Below are positions 1 through 19,289 of a stretch of DNA of 64,000 bases, piece after piece. The position numbers and the translations under genes are program-made. Source of the stretch: Artemia franciscana (Eukaryota > Arthropoda > Branchiopoda > Anostraca > Artemiidae); assembly GCF_032884065.1 (NCBI RefSeq), contig NC_088867.1, positions 45,323,453-45,387,452 of the forward strand. The letters run 5' to 3'. The notes under the pieces were generated by a model, which was not told where the DNA came from, did no database searches, and saw only the letters and a list, made by a program, of their open reading frames with translations. Positions within the stretch are counted from its first letter, which is position 1. The number at the start of each line of letters is the position of its first letter.

Positions 1-470
1 AACTATAAATTAACTTTATTTATTTATTTAGTTATATTAAAAGTTTTATAATCCGTTCTTATTACAATTAGTTTTGATTGTGCCAACAACAAGTGTTTTA
101 TATAAAAAGAAATTATTTAATTCGTTAAAATTCCATTTCAGAAGACAATTTTAAGCACGTCAAATCTATACATTTCTTTTTTTAGTTGACTTGTTCAATT
201 GATGTACAAAGTATTATGGGCAATTCCATTGTTTTTCAATTGCCGTACAATATCATATAGATTTATTACCTATCAAAACTATACAAAATACAATGGGTGG
301 CAGAACATTTGAAAACAATGAAGAAAAGACTAAATACAGAACATAATTTAACACGAACATGTATAATAAAATGGGCTGACTCGACATCGGCATTCAAATA
401 ACTTATTCGCTTACTTAAATTCTAACTATTTTAACTAACTTACATTCTAAGTCAAAGCTGATTAAAGTGG
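1..470. other. AT-rich stretch without a recognised gene
   Basis: No long open frame, RNA gene or repeat structure that I recognise. The sequence is AT-rich and intergenic in character. Confidence 0.5.
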
Positions 471-600
471 TTTTGTTAAATGCAACGAAGTAATGTTTTG
501 TTAAACTTTTGTTTGTTAAACTTTGTTAAACTTAATTTCGTTAAAGTTTGTTAAAGTTTTTGTTTGTTTAAAATTTGTTAAACTTTTATTTGTTTAACAG
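471..600. repeat. Imperfect short tandem repeat rich in GTTAAA
   Basis: Variants of TTTGTTAAAC and GTTAAAGTTT recur about eight to ten times in tandem. It looks like a degenerate minisatellite. Nothing indicates a gene or regulatory role. Confidence 0.65.
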
Positions 601-749
601 ATAAAAGCAAAGGAACAAATTTCTAAGGAGAAAAATTCGGCTGAACTAAACTAAATCAAACACAAATAAGATAACATATGGAAACACTAATGTTTTTAAT
701 GCTAAAATAAATCATGAATGATAATGTTAAAACATGAATTGTAAATATT

Positions 750-905
750 TTCAAGAATCAAATACTGGGTGCAAAGAGGGACTTGAACCCAATTCAACGG
801 TATCATTATGTGATGGGTTATGTTTGATGGAAGAATTGATGGAAGAATGATGGAAGAATGGCAATGAATTGAGTGCCTAAACAGGTCCACCAAGGAATAT
901 GATCT
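750..905 (-). mobile_element. Possible tRNA-derived SINE fragment
   Basis: The complement of 778-790 reads GGGTTCAAGTCCC, a very good RNA polymerase III B box. No convincing A box lies about 40-60 bases upstream of it on the minus strand. A short repeated ATGGAAGAATGATGG-type stretch (about 828-860) sits where the tRNA body should be. It could be a degraded SINE head or a chance B box. Confidence 0.3.
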
Positions 906-1128
906 TTCGCTAAGATATCAACCAATGGGGACATGCAGTGGTGTTACCCAGTCTGCACAGGTGTATGAGGAGAGCCCAATTATTAGCTGAAATATTCATT
1001 TGACATCACCCAAACCCCCAAGTGTTTTGGCTATTGCAGATATAGTTAAAAGGGAAGTAGACTAGCCAGAACAGGGCATTTATGCAAGGATAAATGATGC
1101 AAATTCAGAAAATGTTATACTGCCCTTC

Positions 1129-1470
1129 GTGAATTTATTTGAGAGGTCAGGGGCGTTTGAACCAGTGACACACCAGGTGATTAGCAATGATATTGACCGG
1201 AATGGTCAAGTTAATAATGTTGAAATGAAATCAATTATTCATGGCCGTAAAAATCCCACTGACAAATCCTGTATTACTACGGTAGAGGATCAAGCTCCCG
1301 AATACAGGAATAATTTAACGGCTTCAGGTTGTATGCTGAATTTGAAAGAGGATAATGAAACTTTTGTTTTAAAGACTAACAAGGTTACTACAAAATCCTC
1401 TGCATATATAGAAATTATTTATGAGAAACTTGTGGCATATGAAAGTGAAGGAAACGGAAGAATTACCTGA
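1129..1470 (+). pseudogene. Open frame of unknown function at the 5' side of the LINE
   Basis: This is a 113-codon open frame whose first codon is GTG, so no ATG start is evident. The protein is polar, without a signal peptide, membrane segment or metal-binding pattern I can name. It ends 26 bases before the CCCH frame and has the same orientation, so it may be the 5' part of the element's ORF1 region. A chance open frame is also possible. Confidence 0.3.
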
Positions 1471-1495
1471 AAAAAAAATGGCGATCAGCGTGTAA

Positions 1496-2214
1496 TTGAA
1501 AATAAAAAAAACGAAATCAGTTTGCAATGATTTTTTACGTGCAAATTGTAACCATGGAAAAAGATGTAATCGGCTCCATATTTGTAAATATTTTCTGACG
1601 GGTTATTGCAATAAGAGTTCGTGCTCGTTTGGCCATGTTTCGATTTGTTCTGTTTTTATGTCGGGTCGTTGTTTCGGTTGTGACAAGTATCATGTTTTTA
1701 TCCCAAAGTCTTTTAGTAGGTTATTCTCTAAGCCACAAGCTGTACCTTCGCATGGGTACGATGGTAGTTCTAAGAATTTGACAAAAAACGGGGATGGCTT
1801 TCGGAGGGAGGCTCCACCCTTTCCGACTATGATTTCAGTTCGCAGCCCCCTGTACCAAGATCATTACAACTCGGTTCCACTGGAGCTCTCCCGGACGCAT
1901 CTGACTTATCCCACGTACCAAAGGCTGGAATTTTACATACCCACCCAAATTCCCTCGCACACATTTTCGCTCACCCCTCCGTGTCTACCCAACCTACTTC
2001 CCCCGCCTCAGTCTCGTTTACAGCACCAGGCAGCACTCCCACTAACCAACAGCAACTCACAGCAGCCATCCCACTTAGTAACTGGTTTTCGCTATTAGAA
2101 GAAATTGATCTTGCAGAATCGTTTGGACGCCAGGAAACTTTTACCCAGGACTCTCGCAATTTACCCCTAACTTTTAAAACTGAGTCTCTTCCCCTCCACT
2201 TCAAAACCAGTTAA
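1496..2214 (+). pseudogene. LINE ORF1 with three CCCH zinc fingers, frameshifted
   Basis: The open frame starts at a TTG after a stop, so no ATG is visible. Near the N-terminus are three CCCH units. Finger 1 is C10-x7-C18-x5-C24-x3-H28. Finger 2 is C30-x7-C38-x4-C43-x3-H47. Finger 3 is a shortened C51-x7-C59-x2-C62-x3-H66. The first two have the spacing of RNA-binding CCCH fingers. A Ser/Pro/Thr-rich region follows. Around 1975-2090 the plausible coding continues in another frame (1981-2214, ending with SNWFSLLEEIDLAESF and more), so a frameshift is likely. CCCH fingers suggest RNA binding by the ORF1 protein (inference). A host CCCH gene is less likely because the endonuclease and RT follow on the same strand. 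Confidence 0.65.
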
Positions 2215-2439
2215 GTAGTCACCCTAATGCTAGGCAAACTTACCTTAAGCCTACCCATAACACCTCCATCCCTACAAACTGTGATAATACAAAGCCACCC
2301 CCAGTAAGTGTTCATAAACCTCCTCACCCTCATACTTCTTTTTCAAATCGCTTGCCAGATAAAAGGGTGTTTTTAGTACTCATAATAGTAAACATAAGAA
2401 TAATAAACTACGTTACCATTTCCCTAGGTTGTTACTAAG

Positions 2440-3065
2440 TAATATAGAAAGCCTTAATTTTGAATAACTTATTAAGCTTGAAATCACGGCAAATAAGCTA
2501 GCATCAGATTTAATTTGTACAACCGAAGTTCAGTCCCAAAACCTGGATACTCTGCAGATGGCTCATTTTAACGAGTTTATTAAACTCCGCCCACATGACC
2601 ATTCCCTTGGTAAAAAGGCTGGAGGGGTAATGATTTTTTTGTCGTGATAATTTGTCGCCAAGGGAAGTTAATGTTTCAGGAGTAAATGAGTAAGATGAAA
2701 TAATTTAGATTAAAGTTAAACCGAAAGTCCTCCCACGCCCATTAACTAATATTATTGTTCGTTGTTTTTATTATTCACCCAGCCAAAAATCGGAGCTGCG
2801 TTAAGATTTCTTGGAAAAACTACAAGCATCGCTTGATTACCTCCAGTCTAAACATCCAAACGCTGGGATCCTACTTACTGGTGATGGAAATGAACTAAAT
2901 ACAAGTCATCTTTGTCAGGAAGCTAATTTAAAACAAATTGTTAATATCCCAACCACAAAAGGTGGTACTTCCCTTGACACTATTTGTACAAACATGAATG
3001 AATTCTATCAAAGACCCAATTCCATCCCCCACTTGGTGGCAGTTACCATCTTACGCTTTTGCTAA
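2440..3065 (+). pseudogene. LINE endonuclease domain, broken
   Basis: Translation in shifting frames gives an AP-endonuclease-like series. An N-terminal block covers 2460-2655 (around LICTTEVQS, ending GGVMIFLS, then stop). Then 2811-3065 contains ILLTGDGNELN in the position of the usual GDFN motif, and GGTSLDTICTN in the position of the LD-hydrophobic motif. In-frame stops interrupt both blocks. The family nicks target DNA to prime reverse transcription. This copy cannot encode a working enzyme. Confidence 0.65.
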
Positions 3066-3101
3066 GTAATTTATGCTGTTTTTGCTACTTAATTTTGGTA
3101 C

Positions 3102-4974
3102 ATGGCTTCCAGAAGAGCAATGGGAAGATGTATTTGCCGCAATGATTCTTATAAGAAAGCCGAAATTTTTCAAGAAAAACTTATCAATAATCATTTAATT
3201 CATTTTCCAGAGGTCAAAAGGAAAAAATGTTCTAATGATAAGCCGTATATAAATGATGCAATAAAAAGTTTAATCCGTCAAAAATTAAAACTGTTCCTCC
3301 AAAGAAAAACTGAAGAAGCTAACATACTAAGAAAATCTATAAAGAAGCAGATTTGGAAAGCTTCAGCCCAGTATTACCGTAATAAAGTAAGTGAACTCTT
3401 TAAAGCACGGCCAAAGCAGTGGTATAATACAGTCAAGAAAATTGTGGTAAAACAGTCAAAAATGTTGACTTTAACCTGGATGTACCCCCTGAAACTACAG
3501 CTAACTAATTAAATAGACACCTTGCTGGTATTGTACAAACCCTTCCAGCTCTCTCATGTCATATTTCCCCACCCCCAGCACCAGACCAGGATATCCCTGT
3601 AGTAGAATCTGCTGATGTTGAGGCGAAAATACGTAAACTAAAGAGAACTTCAAAACCTTTATCAAATACTTTTAATACAATTACTAGAAGTGGTTCATTC
3701 CCTAAGTGCTGGAAAAAAGGATATATTATACCCATACAGAAGAAAGGTGTTAAATTAGATTTTTATGGAGTTCGACCAATTACCTTAACACCAGTATTCT
3801 CTAAACTGTATGAGAGTTTCGCAGCAGATTGGCTTAAAACACGATCCTTGTACTTATTGATGAACAACAATTCGGAAACATGAAAGGATTATCAACAACA
3901 CATTACCTGGTCAGTATCCTCGAAACTGTATATAAATTACTTGACGAGCCAGATACCTGCCCAATTTCATTTTAATTGACCTCCAAAAGGCTTTTGATCT
4001 AGTTAGTCATAATGTGTTAGTTGAAAAATTGCTCAATGAATTTAATCACCCCCATTTTCTAGTCAATATTATTACATCTTTTCTGTCAAATAGGAGTCAA
4101 GTTGTTAAGTATAAAAATGTTTATTCTGATTCACTCCCTATTTCTTGCGGAGTTCCGCAGGGTACGCTTTTAGGTCCTTTGCTATTTTTGGTAATGATTA
4201 TCAATCCTGCTAATGAATCAGCCAATCGGCGGAAGCTTGTGGATGACATGTCATTGCTCGAAAAGTGCAAAAATTTATTAAGAGCAGTGCAATCGAAATT
4301 CTCGAAGATGTTGTAAGTGAAGCACCCCCGTCAAAAATGAAAGTAAACTCTCATAAATCTCATATTATGACATTTAGTTTTCTCAAATCAAAGCCATCAT
4401 TTGTGACCCCAATACCTAATGAAATAATTGTAACAAAAACTAAACTCTTAGGGGGTCACACTGACTAGCGATTTGAAATGGGATGCCTGCATTTGCTCTA
4501 TTGTCAAACAAGCTAGTACATCTCTGTCTCTCCTTAAGCTATTTGCTAAATTTTCGTGTTCACAAACACACATACTCCGCCTTTATACATCTTTTATCCG
4601 TCCACAGCTTGAGTATGCTTGCCCGGTGTGGCATTTCGGGCTTACCTTGGATCAGTCCGATAGACTAGAAATTATCCAGAAGAGAGCCCTGAGAATCATA
4701 TACGGTCAGGGCAAAGTGTTACATTTTCCTTCTCAAGGAATTCCACCTCCCTACCTTGGCAGCCCAACGTGTTACTCTTTGTACCAATTTCGGAAATAAT
4801 CTGCGTTGTAACCCACGCTTTCAATGTATACTCCCAGCCCATTATTGCCCTCCAAAGCCCCATTTACCTCGATCAAAAGCACAAGAAATCCCAGTTTTAA
4901 ATCCCATTAATCCAAGAACTGAGCGCTACAGAAAGAGCTTTGTACCAGCATCTGTTGAAATAATAAATAAATGA
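3102..4974 (+). pseudogene. LINE reverse transcriptase, multiply interrupted
   Basis: The endonuclease-RT linker (3102-3512) contains a KPYINDAIKSLIRQK block typical of LINE linkers. RT fingers appear around 3710-3830 (GYIIPIQKKGV, then RPITLTPVFSKLYE). The palm B motif is at 4137-4190 (ISCGVPQGTLLGPLLF). At the catalytic C motif (about 4240) the usual YADD is replaced by VDDM. The thumb and C-terminal domain at 4473-4800 carry FIRPQLEYACPVWH. At least four frame changes or stops separate these blocks. This is a dead retrotransposon polymerase, probably of CR1/L2 type. Confidence 0.8.
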
Positions 4975-5314
4975 AATTTGTAATGCATCATGATAATGTG
5001 TCAGTTTTGATGTTTCATTTTTATCTGACATTCTATTGACATTATTCTATTCCTATATTCATTTTTATTCATTTTACTGATGTTCCTTACTTTTTAATTA
5101 TATACTTATGTTTACGCACTTATTTTTTTCATTGTACTCATTTTTATTTGACAAGCCAGTTCGGCTCATTACTGTAGACTCTGTTTATATATTGTACTTT
5201 TGTGCTTATGTTTTTTTTTATATACAATGTAGGCTAGCTCACAGAAAGCAACAAGTTCGGCAGTTTTTTATGCTGTGAGTGTTTGCTTGTGAATAAAGTA
5301 CTATTCTATTCTAT

Positions 5315-5790
5315 GCAACAAAGCGTGTTAACGACCTTGAAAAACATTTGGCAGCAAAATCTAAAATCTCGGAACTCTAAGTACATGATGGAGCTGCAGC
5401 TATGGAAGAAGTAAGCTGGCAATAATCATCAACTTTCGCCTTGAAGATAAAGTCAAGAGATTGCTCAGACAGGGGAATACTTAATGTGGTCGCTTATGAT
5501 GTACTCCTGCTCATAGGAGACAATAATGACAAGATACTCGTTCAAAATCACTTAGCACAGCAGTATTAAGGATATAAACATGGTCAATATCAAACAATAA
5601 CTAGGACAGCCATTTCAATTTACAGAATTTAACAAATGAAAATATAGCAAAAACGGGTAAAATATTTCAAATTCAGTAGTTGACAAAATAAGCAACACAT
5701 TTAAATAATAAAGGCATCTGAATATTTCGACTTCACGTCCGGAAGCCTTTATCAACGGAAAAGAAAACTCATATAAATTAAGCTAAATTA
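5315..5790. other. No gene seen
   Basis: Between the LINE 3' end and the next LINE fragment I find no open frame of note and no repeat structure. Confidence 0.45.
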
Positions 5791-5799
5791 ATAAACATT

Positions 5800-6240
5800 A
5801 TAAAGATTTGGTAAGACCATTACTAGAATATTTTATGACAGGATCCTGCCCAGTTAATAAAAGAGAAAAAGCTCAAAAGGAATCAACTAAACTTGTCAGA
5901 GCTTGTACCAAGCTCCCTTACCAATAACAACTGAAAATCATCCATTTACCCATGCTTAGTTGTAGGAGAAAAAGGTGGTGTAACCACCACCTAAAGAGTT
6001 TTACAAATCAAATTCCTCCATGTGGACTGGATGCCAGGAGTCATATACATAGCCGCAAATTATGGGCAGAATTCAGTTTAAAAAAAGCACAGCTACACAT
6101 TTTTCGAAAGGGGTTGATGTCACATTAGAATTCTTTGAGTAAAAAAAACTATCACTTCTGTATCTATCAGCTTATTCAAGAGCGGTGTGGATACCGATTG
6201 ATAGGAAGCTCCTAACCAGCAGTCAACACCAACGGCACCT
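5800..6240 (+). pseudogene. LINE RT C-terminal fragment, copy 1
   Basis: Conceptual translation starts with RPLLEYFMTGSCPVNKREK, the RPxLEY block that marks the C-terminal domain of many LINE reverse transcriptases. It continues through an LPMLSCRRKRW block. A stop after the second block and further stops show it is decayed. The downstream half (about 5990-6240) is repeated at about 6465-6720. Confidence 0.6.
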
Positions 6241-6329
6241 ACAGACCTCTACTCAGCGATTTTGTATATGAAGTTTTTGCCTTTCTTTCTTTCCGTTTAT
6301 AAGGGTTTCCAGATATGAAAACAAAATAT

Positions 6330-7550
6330 TCAGGATTTTTCGTTTGATTTTATTCACTGTCTTTACTGAAAATTCTGCTCGCTGTTAGATAATTTATGCT
6401 TTCATTTTATTTTAAAAGAAAATGCAATGCAATGTGGTCCAACAAAAGTTTGATTATTTTATGGAATTCTTCAAATTCCTCCATTTGGAGCAGAAGCGAG
6501 GACTCACAGACATAGCCGCAAATTATAAGCTGAATTCAGTCCAAAAGCATAGCTGTACGTTTTTCGAAAGGGGTAGTGTTACTTTGGAATTCTCCGAGCA
6601 TAAAAAAAACTATCATTTCTGCATCTATCAGCTTATTCAAGATTCGTGTGAATACCAATTGATAGGAAGCTCCTAACCAGCAGTCAACACCAACGGCACC
6701 TACAGACCTCTACTCAGCGATATCTATAGGTGCAACTGCACTTTGTCGATTACAAGTGCCATTTAAGGGTAATCATCATACCCAAAAATCAATTGACAAC
6801 TCGGATATGTTTTCTTAGAGAAGTTACAAAGAAAACAATATTTGGAAATAAGTTAATGCTGATATATGATTTTCAAATCGACTTTTTATCAATATCAAAT
6901 CCGTCTTTGTAGTACAAGTGTGACCTTAATGTAAAAAAAAAACCCACTCATTCAGAAGCTTGACTTCTTCTTTTACCTACGGGTGTGACTTAGTGCCTTT
7001 TGGGCATTATTATGATTTGAAGAATCACTTAGTATTTACATTATCTTGTCTTCCAGGTAAATAATTTACTAGATCGCATCGCCTTTCCATTTTTAAATAA
7101 AAGAGATATGACAACACATTTATCCATTTTTTCTTTTGACATATTCAGTTTCATTTTAAGACGTTATACCAATTCTTCATTTGATAGATATTAATTATAT
7201 TAACCTAAGATATATATAAATTCTTAGAATGATTGCTTGCCTTTGTTAGAATTTTACATTGAAAATTTTTTTTGATGCACAGGCCCTGTGCACTGTTATT
7301 CGTTCAGTTTGATTAGCACGTCATTTTGAGCTATATTTGTGTTCAGTGTTGTAACATTTAGAGGAGTGAACCAGTCTTAGCCAATAATTAAAAAAAGATT
7401 CAATGTAATTTAAATAAGTTTATTTTTATATGATGTTTTTACCAATATTCAGGATTTTTCATTTTACTTCGTTCCCTGTCTTCACCAAAAATTTTACTCG
7501 CTGTTAGATAATTTATGCTTTCATTTTATTTTAAAAGAAAATGCAATGTG
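6330..7550. repeat. Direct repeat pair of about 100 bp
   Basis: The segments 6330-6425 and 7446-7548 share ATTCAGGATTTTTC, then a CGCTGTTAGATAATTTATGC block and the following TTTCATTTTATTTTAAAAGAAAATGCAATG. They are two copies of an unnamed dispersed repeat. The intervening sequence 6722-7445 shows no gene. Confidence 0.55.
6422..6720 (+). pseudogene. LINE C-terminal fragment, copy 2 (partial duplication)
   Basis: This is an open stretch of about 84 codons similar to 5990-6240. Shared blocks include ACATAGCCGCAAATTAT, TTTTTCGAAAGGGG, AACTATCA and a long identical end (GATAGGAAGCTCCTAACCAG and the following roughly 45 bases). The protein lacks any catalytic motif. Either a tandem duplication or two insertions of the same truncated element would explain it. 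Confidence 0.55.
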
Positions 7551-7770
7551 GGTCTAAATGTTTTAATTTAAAATATATTGTTTGGACCTTTGTCCTATAG
7601 TCCCCAACCTTTTAATTTTATATCTTTAATATCTTTATTAAAAGTGTTACCTTGCTATATTTTTATATGTTTTTATCTTACCCATAACTAGAAAGATAGC
7701 GTGGTCTGTTCCAACAAAGATGTTTCATCTAACCTACAGCTATAGCTTCCATCAAAAGGACAAGATTATC

Positions 7771-9335
7771 AAACACTTCGTGGTAACGAACTGTAGTAAG
7801 GAGCGACCCGGCTCAATAGTAACCAAAACTCTAAAAAATGGGATTTTGATACCAATACCTACATCAAAAGAATCGCATTTTAATGCTGATTTTAAATATA
7901 TAAGTTTCATCAAGTTTAGTCTTACCCATCAAAAGTTGCGAGCCTGAGAAAATTTGCGTTATTTTAGAAAATAGGGGGAAACGCCCCCTAGAAGTCATAG
8001 AATCTTGACGAAAATCACACCATCAGATTCAACGTATCAGAGAACCCTACTGTAGAATTTTCAAGCTCCTATCTACAAAAATGTGGAATTTTGTATTTTT
8101 TGCCAGAAGGCAGATCACGGATGCGTGTTTATTTGTTTTTTTGGTTTTTTTTTTTGTTTTTTTTTCCCAGGGGTGATCGTATCGACCCAGTTGTCCTAGA
8201 ATGTTGCAAGAGGGCTCATTCTAACGGAAATGAAAAGTTCTAGTGCCCTTTTTAAGTGACCAAAAAAATTGGAGGGCACCTAGGCCCCCTCCCACGCTAA
8301 TTATTTTACCAAAGTCAACGGATCAAAATTCAGAGATAGCCATTTTATTCAGAGTAGTCGAAAAACCTTATAACTATGTCTTTGGGGACGACTTACTCCC
8401 CCACAGTCCCCGTGGGAGGGGCAAAAAGTTACAAACTTTGACCAGTGCTTACATATAGTAATGGTTATTGGGAAGTGTACAGGCGTTTTCAGGAGGATTT
8501 TTTTTGGTTGGGGGAGGGGTTGAGAAGAGGGGGATATTCTGGGGGAACTTTCCGTCGATAGTTTGTCATTGGGGAAGAAAATCTCCATGAAGGGAGCGCA
8601 GGATTTACTAGCATTATTTAAAAAAAAAAAAAAACAATGAAAAAATAAATATGAAAAAGTTCTTTCAGCTGGAAGTAAGGAGCAGCATTAAAACTTAAAA
8701 CAAACAGAAATTATTACCCATTTGAGGGGCTCACCTCCTCCTAATACCTCACTCTTTACGCTAAAGTATTTTTAGTAATTTCAACTATTTATTCTACGGC
8801 TTTTGTGATTCTGGGGTCATTCTTAATGAATTGGGACAAAATTTAAGCTTTAGTGTAAAGAGCGAGGATCTGACAAGGGGGCGAATCCCCTCATATATGT
8901 AATAAAAATATGAGAATACAAAAGTTCTTTACGTAAGCTAACTTATAAGTTACGTAGATCTTTTACTAATAAAAATATTCGCAAAAATTAAAAATTCTAG
9001 TTGCCTTTTTAATTAACCAAAAAATTAGCCAAATTTAGCCATTTAGAAAGCCATTTAGCCAAAAAAAAAAAATGCAAATTTTGTTTTAATTATTCCTCTG
9101 CGGAGAGCCAAAATCAAAACATACATTGATTCAAAAACGTCCAGAAATTAAATTAAAAAAACAAGTTTTTTTAACTAAAAGTAAGGAGCGACATTAAAAC
9201 TTAAAACGAACAGAAATTACTCCTTATATGAAAGGGGTTTTTCCTCCTCGACGCCCCGCTCTTTACGCTAAAGTTTTTTTATTGTTTTAAAAAGTAGAGT
9301 TGCGAGAAAGAATCAAACTTTAGCGCAAGGTAAGA
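7771..9335. mobile_element. Family X non-coding repeat, 1.5 kb copy
   Basis: This matches 43075-44620 in reverse complement over nearly its whole length. It starts with a near-palindrome at 7774-7793 (CACTTCGTGGTAACGAACTG). It continues through AAGGAGCGACCCGGCTCAAT, a pyrimidine-rich module with the TTCAGAGTAGTCGAAAAACC landmark (about 8350), and a fold-back-type arm at 8660-8770. It ends in another arm, 9160-9335 (GTAAGGAGCGACATTAAAAC ... CTCTTTACGCTAAAGTTTTT). Frames inside it (for example 8243-8458) are short and not conserved as protein. It is probably a non-autonomous transposable element. The class is unknown. Confidence 0.65.
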
Positions 9336-9741
9336 CGAAGTGCCCGCACTTGACTATCTCGATCAACCCAGCGAACGAGTTAACCCTCCTCTAATACGAC
9401 TGAGTAACCACCAATGCAACCAAAAGAGTAAAGCAGAGGATCCACTGAAATACCTGCATTGATTTTAAAATTCCTGCTCACTTCCATATTTCTCTGCTTG
9501 ATGAGGAGTTCTTTAGAGCAGACTGAACTAATCCCAGAGAAGAATGCCTTAGTATTCCCTAGCCCCTACCTAGTGGTCTGTATATCTGAGTTAGTTACGG
9601 TAAATAGCCAGATTTTGAATTACTGCAGCCAATATGGCTATGAACCGTTATGTCATGTACTGAGTGTGCCGGTTCATAGCGGCAACAGAATGTACTGCGA
9701 TATATATTTTACCTAAGAAAAGAGGTATGAGTATTACTTAC
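9336..9741. other. No gene assigned; small inverted repeat
   Basis: An 85-codon plus-strand frame (9459-9716) begins with a hydrophobic stretch but has no homology I recognise. It lies on the opposite strand, directly downstream of MED28 exon 3. An 11-bp inverted repeat (GCTATGAACCG at 9637-9647, complement at 9670-9680) lies inside it. The missing last MED28 exon could in principle lie here, but I cannot find it. Confidence 0.35.
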
Positions 9742-17532
<7,791 letters not shown>

Positions 17533-18629
17533 TTTCTATATTAGTACAAATGCCTTACTCTGTCTTAAACTTGTTGCACCTGAAATAAAGGATGAAAAAA
17601 ATGGATTAGAACTTGATTATAGCAATTTCCCCTAAGAGTGACCATTTAATATCAATTAATTGATTAAATATATATTAGAGCTTTCCAAAGGACCATTTTC
17701 CATGAAAATTTATGCCTATAAATGTAATTTTTTCTTAAAAATGCACAAAGTTATGCCCTCCACAAAGAAACTCCCTGGGACTCCTTTTAAGAGTCTGACC
17801 TGTGTGCATCATACCATGGCTCAGTATTAGAAGATGGGTAGGAAAGACAGTTCCACAATTGATACATGTATATTTTCTGTCAAAAGATCTAATCTTAGCA
17901 TAATGATGAGCAAAAGAACAGCCTTAGAGCTTCTAGGACCTCTGAAAAGCTTTTGGATAATCTATTTTCAAATGTACCTTTTAATTCACCAGGAGTTCTT
18001 GTAAATGTTGAATCTGGTCACTTGATGTTTTTGCTGAATTCGCAGTATCTACCCACAAATGATAAATTTTAAAATTAAGCAAAAGGACTGTAGTTTTTTA
18101 CTATAATACACTACTGAAACTAATAAATAATTTGGCTCAAACAGATTGAATATTTCTGCTTGCATGAACCAAGTATTAAATTAAGTTGTTGGTAAAGATT
18201 AAGGAAATTGGACCCTTGAAGAGTAGGAAAGGGCAAAGACATAATTGGAAAAAGCCATGGAATATGCAAAAAAAATGTTGTTTAAAAAATAAATGCAAGG
18301 GTTATATTGTTCAAGGTTTAGTACTGTAGTTTTGAGAATGGTTAAGATAATCTTCTCTGTGAGGCTAATAGAAATGGACTTTTGTATGTAGTTTGAAGAA
18401 ATTGAAGGTAACCCCTTGCACACTTGGCAAAAAGAATCTGTAGAGTTCTAATATTCCACCCCTCTGAGGTTATGGTAAATGAAGCCATGGCTGCAGGTGG
18501 TTTTACAATATGTAGTGAGTTTTAAAATCATTTTTCTTTGTTTAAGAGTGTAATACAAGTAATGCTTTTTAGTAAGTATTTTTTGTAGGGGGAGGGGTAA
18601 ATAAATTAACAGATTAGTAGTATGGCCCT
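17533..18629. other. Region upstream of MED28, with half of a repeat pair
   Basis: It should contain the MED28 promoter, but no TATA box or other element could be fixed. The segment 17703-17790 (ATTTATGCCTATAAATGTAA ... AAACTCCCTGGGACTCCT) recurs at 18838-18920. No other gene was recognised. Confidence 0.45.
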
Positions 18630-18920
18630 TGAGTTATGAATAGAATAGTACACTTGATGAAATTTTTCATTATAATAGAATAGAATCGGTTTTAATTGCA
18701 CAATCTCTCGTAGTCATAAAACTAAATGGCGCTTGTGCTTACAAAAAAAAGGATGAAGAACCAACTTCCGCGCACAAATATAAAGCTAAACTATGGTAAG
18801 ATGTTTTGCTAGCTAGATGGCGCAAGTTGCATCTACCCAAATTTATGCCTATAAATATAAATTTTTCTTAAAAATACACAAAATTATGCCCTCCACAAAG
18901 AAACTCCCTGGGACTCCTGA
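17703..18920. repeat. Direct repeat pair of about 80-90 bp
   Basis: 17703-17790 and 18838-18920 share TTATGCCTATAAAT, TTTCTTAAAAAT and a nearly identical run through ATGCCCTCCACAAAGAAACT and CCCTGGGACTCCT. The repeat family is unknown. Confidence 0.7.
18635..18840 (-). mobile_element. LINE 3' tail fragment
   Basis: On the minus strand this stretch carries two TTCTATTCTATT-type blocks. It ends with GTACTATTCTATTC, like the 3' end of the plus-strand LINE at 5300-5314. It is therefore probably a truncated tail of a related CR1/L2-type element and not part of the I-type LINE just upstream. Confidence 0.45.
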
Positions 18921-19289
18921 GGTATCTTGACTCCTGTGACATAAGGTATGTCATGCCAGTTAGGAATTGTTGTAAACTGGCTGTTATTCTTTTTTTTTAG
19001 TGAATATTTTGCTATTTCTTTTGGACAAGTTTTCTAGTTCTTGGGGTGGCTGTTGAACTGTGGTTTTTTTCTATTATAATAGATTTCTCTCTCTCAGGTA
19101 AGGAAGCCTTATATCAAGGACACAAGTGATTGCTCTTTGGAGAGTGAAAGGATATTTTCAGTTATTCATCGGATTCAATCAGCAATTGAAAAACCTGCAA
19201 TAATGAAGCTAATAATGAAAACTGGTAATGGGTAAAGAGGCTACACCCAAAACTAAACATAAAAACTTGCAAAAATCATATAGAGTATT

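Larger units (their letters stand above)
1129..5314 (+). mobile_element. Degenerate non-LTR retrotransposon (CR1/L2-like) with CCCH ORF1
   Basis: The order is ORF1 with CCCH fingers, AP-type endonuclease, reverse transcriptase, RT C-terminal domain, then a 3' tail containing AATAAA (5292-5297) and ending in ATTCTATTCTATG (5303-5314). Frames are broken by many stops and frameshifts, so the copy is dead. The C-terminal segment around 4560-4720 has the FIRPQLEYACPVWH and IQKRALRIIYG blocks typical of CR1/L2/Daphne-type elements. The 5' end is uncertain: the 113-codon frame at 1129-1470 is placed in the element only by position. No target-site duplication was recognised. Confidence 0.8.

Noticed and set aside
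1496-2098. CCCH frame as a host RNA-binding protein gene
   Set aside because: No ATG start, a frameshift in the 3' part, and LINE endonuclease and RT directly downstream on the same strand.
9459-9716. 85-codon frame with a hydrophobic N-terminus, possible secreted peptide
   Set aside because: No recognisable family, no splice or promoter context, and it contains an inverted repeat. A hydrophobic start alone is weak evidence.
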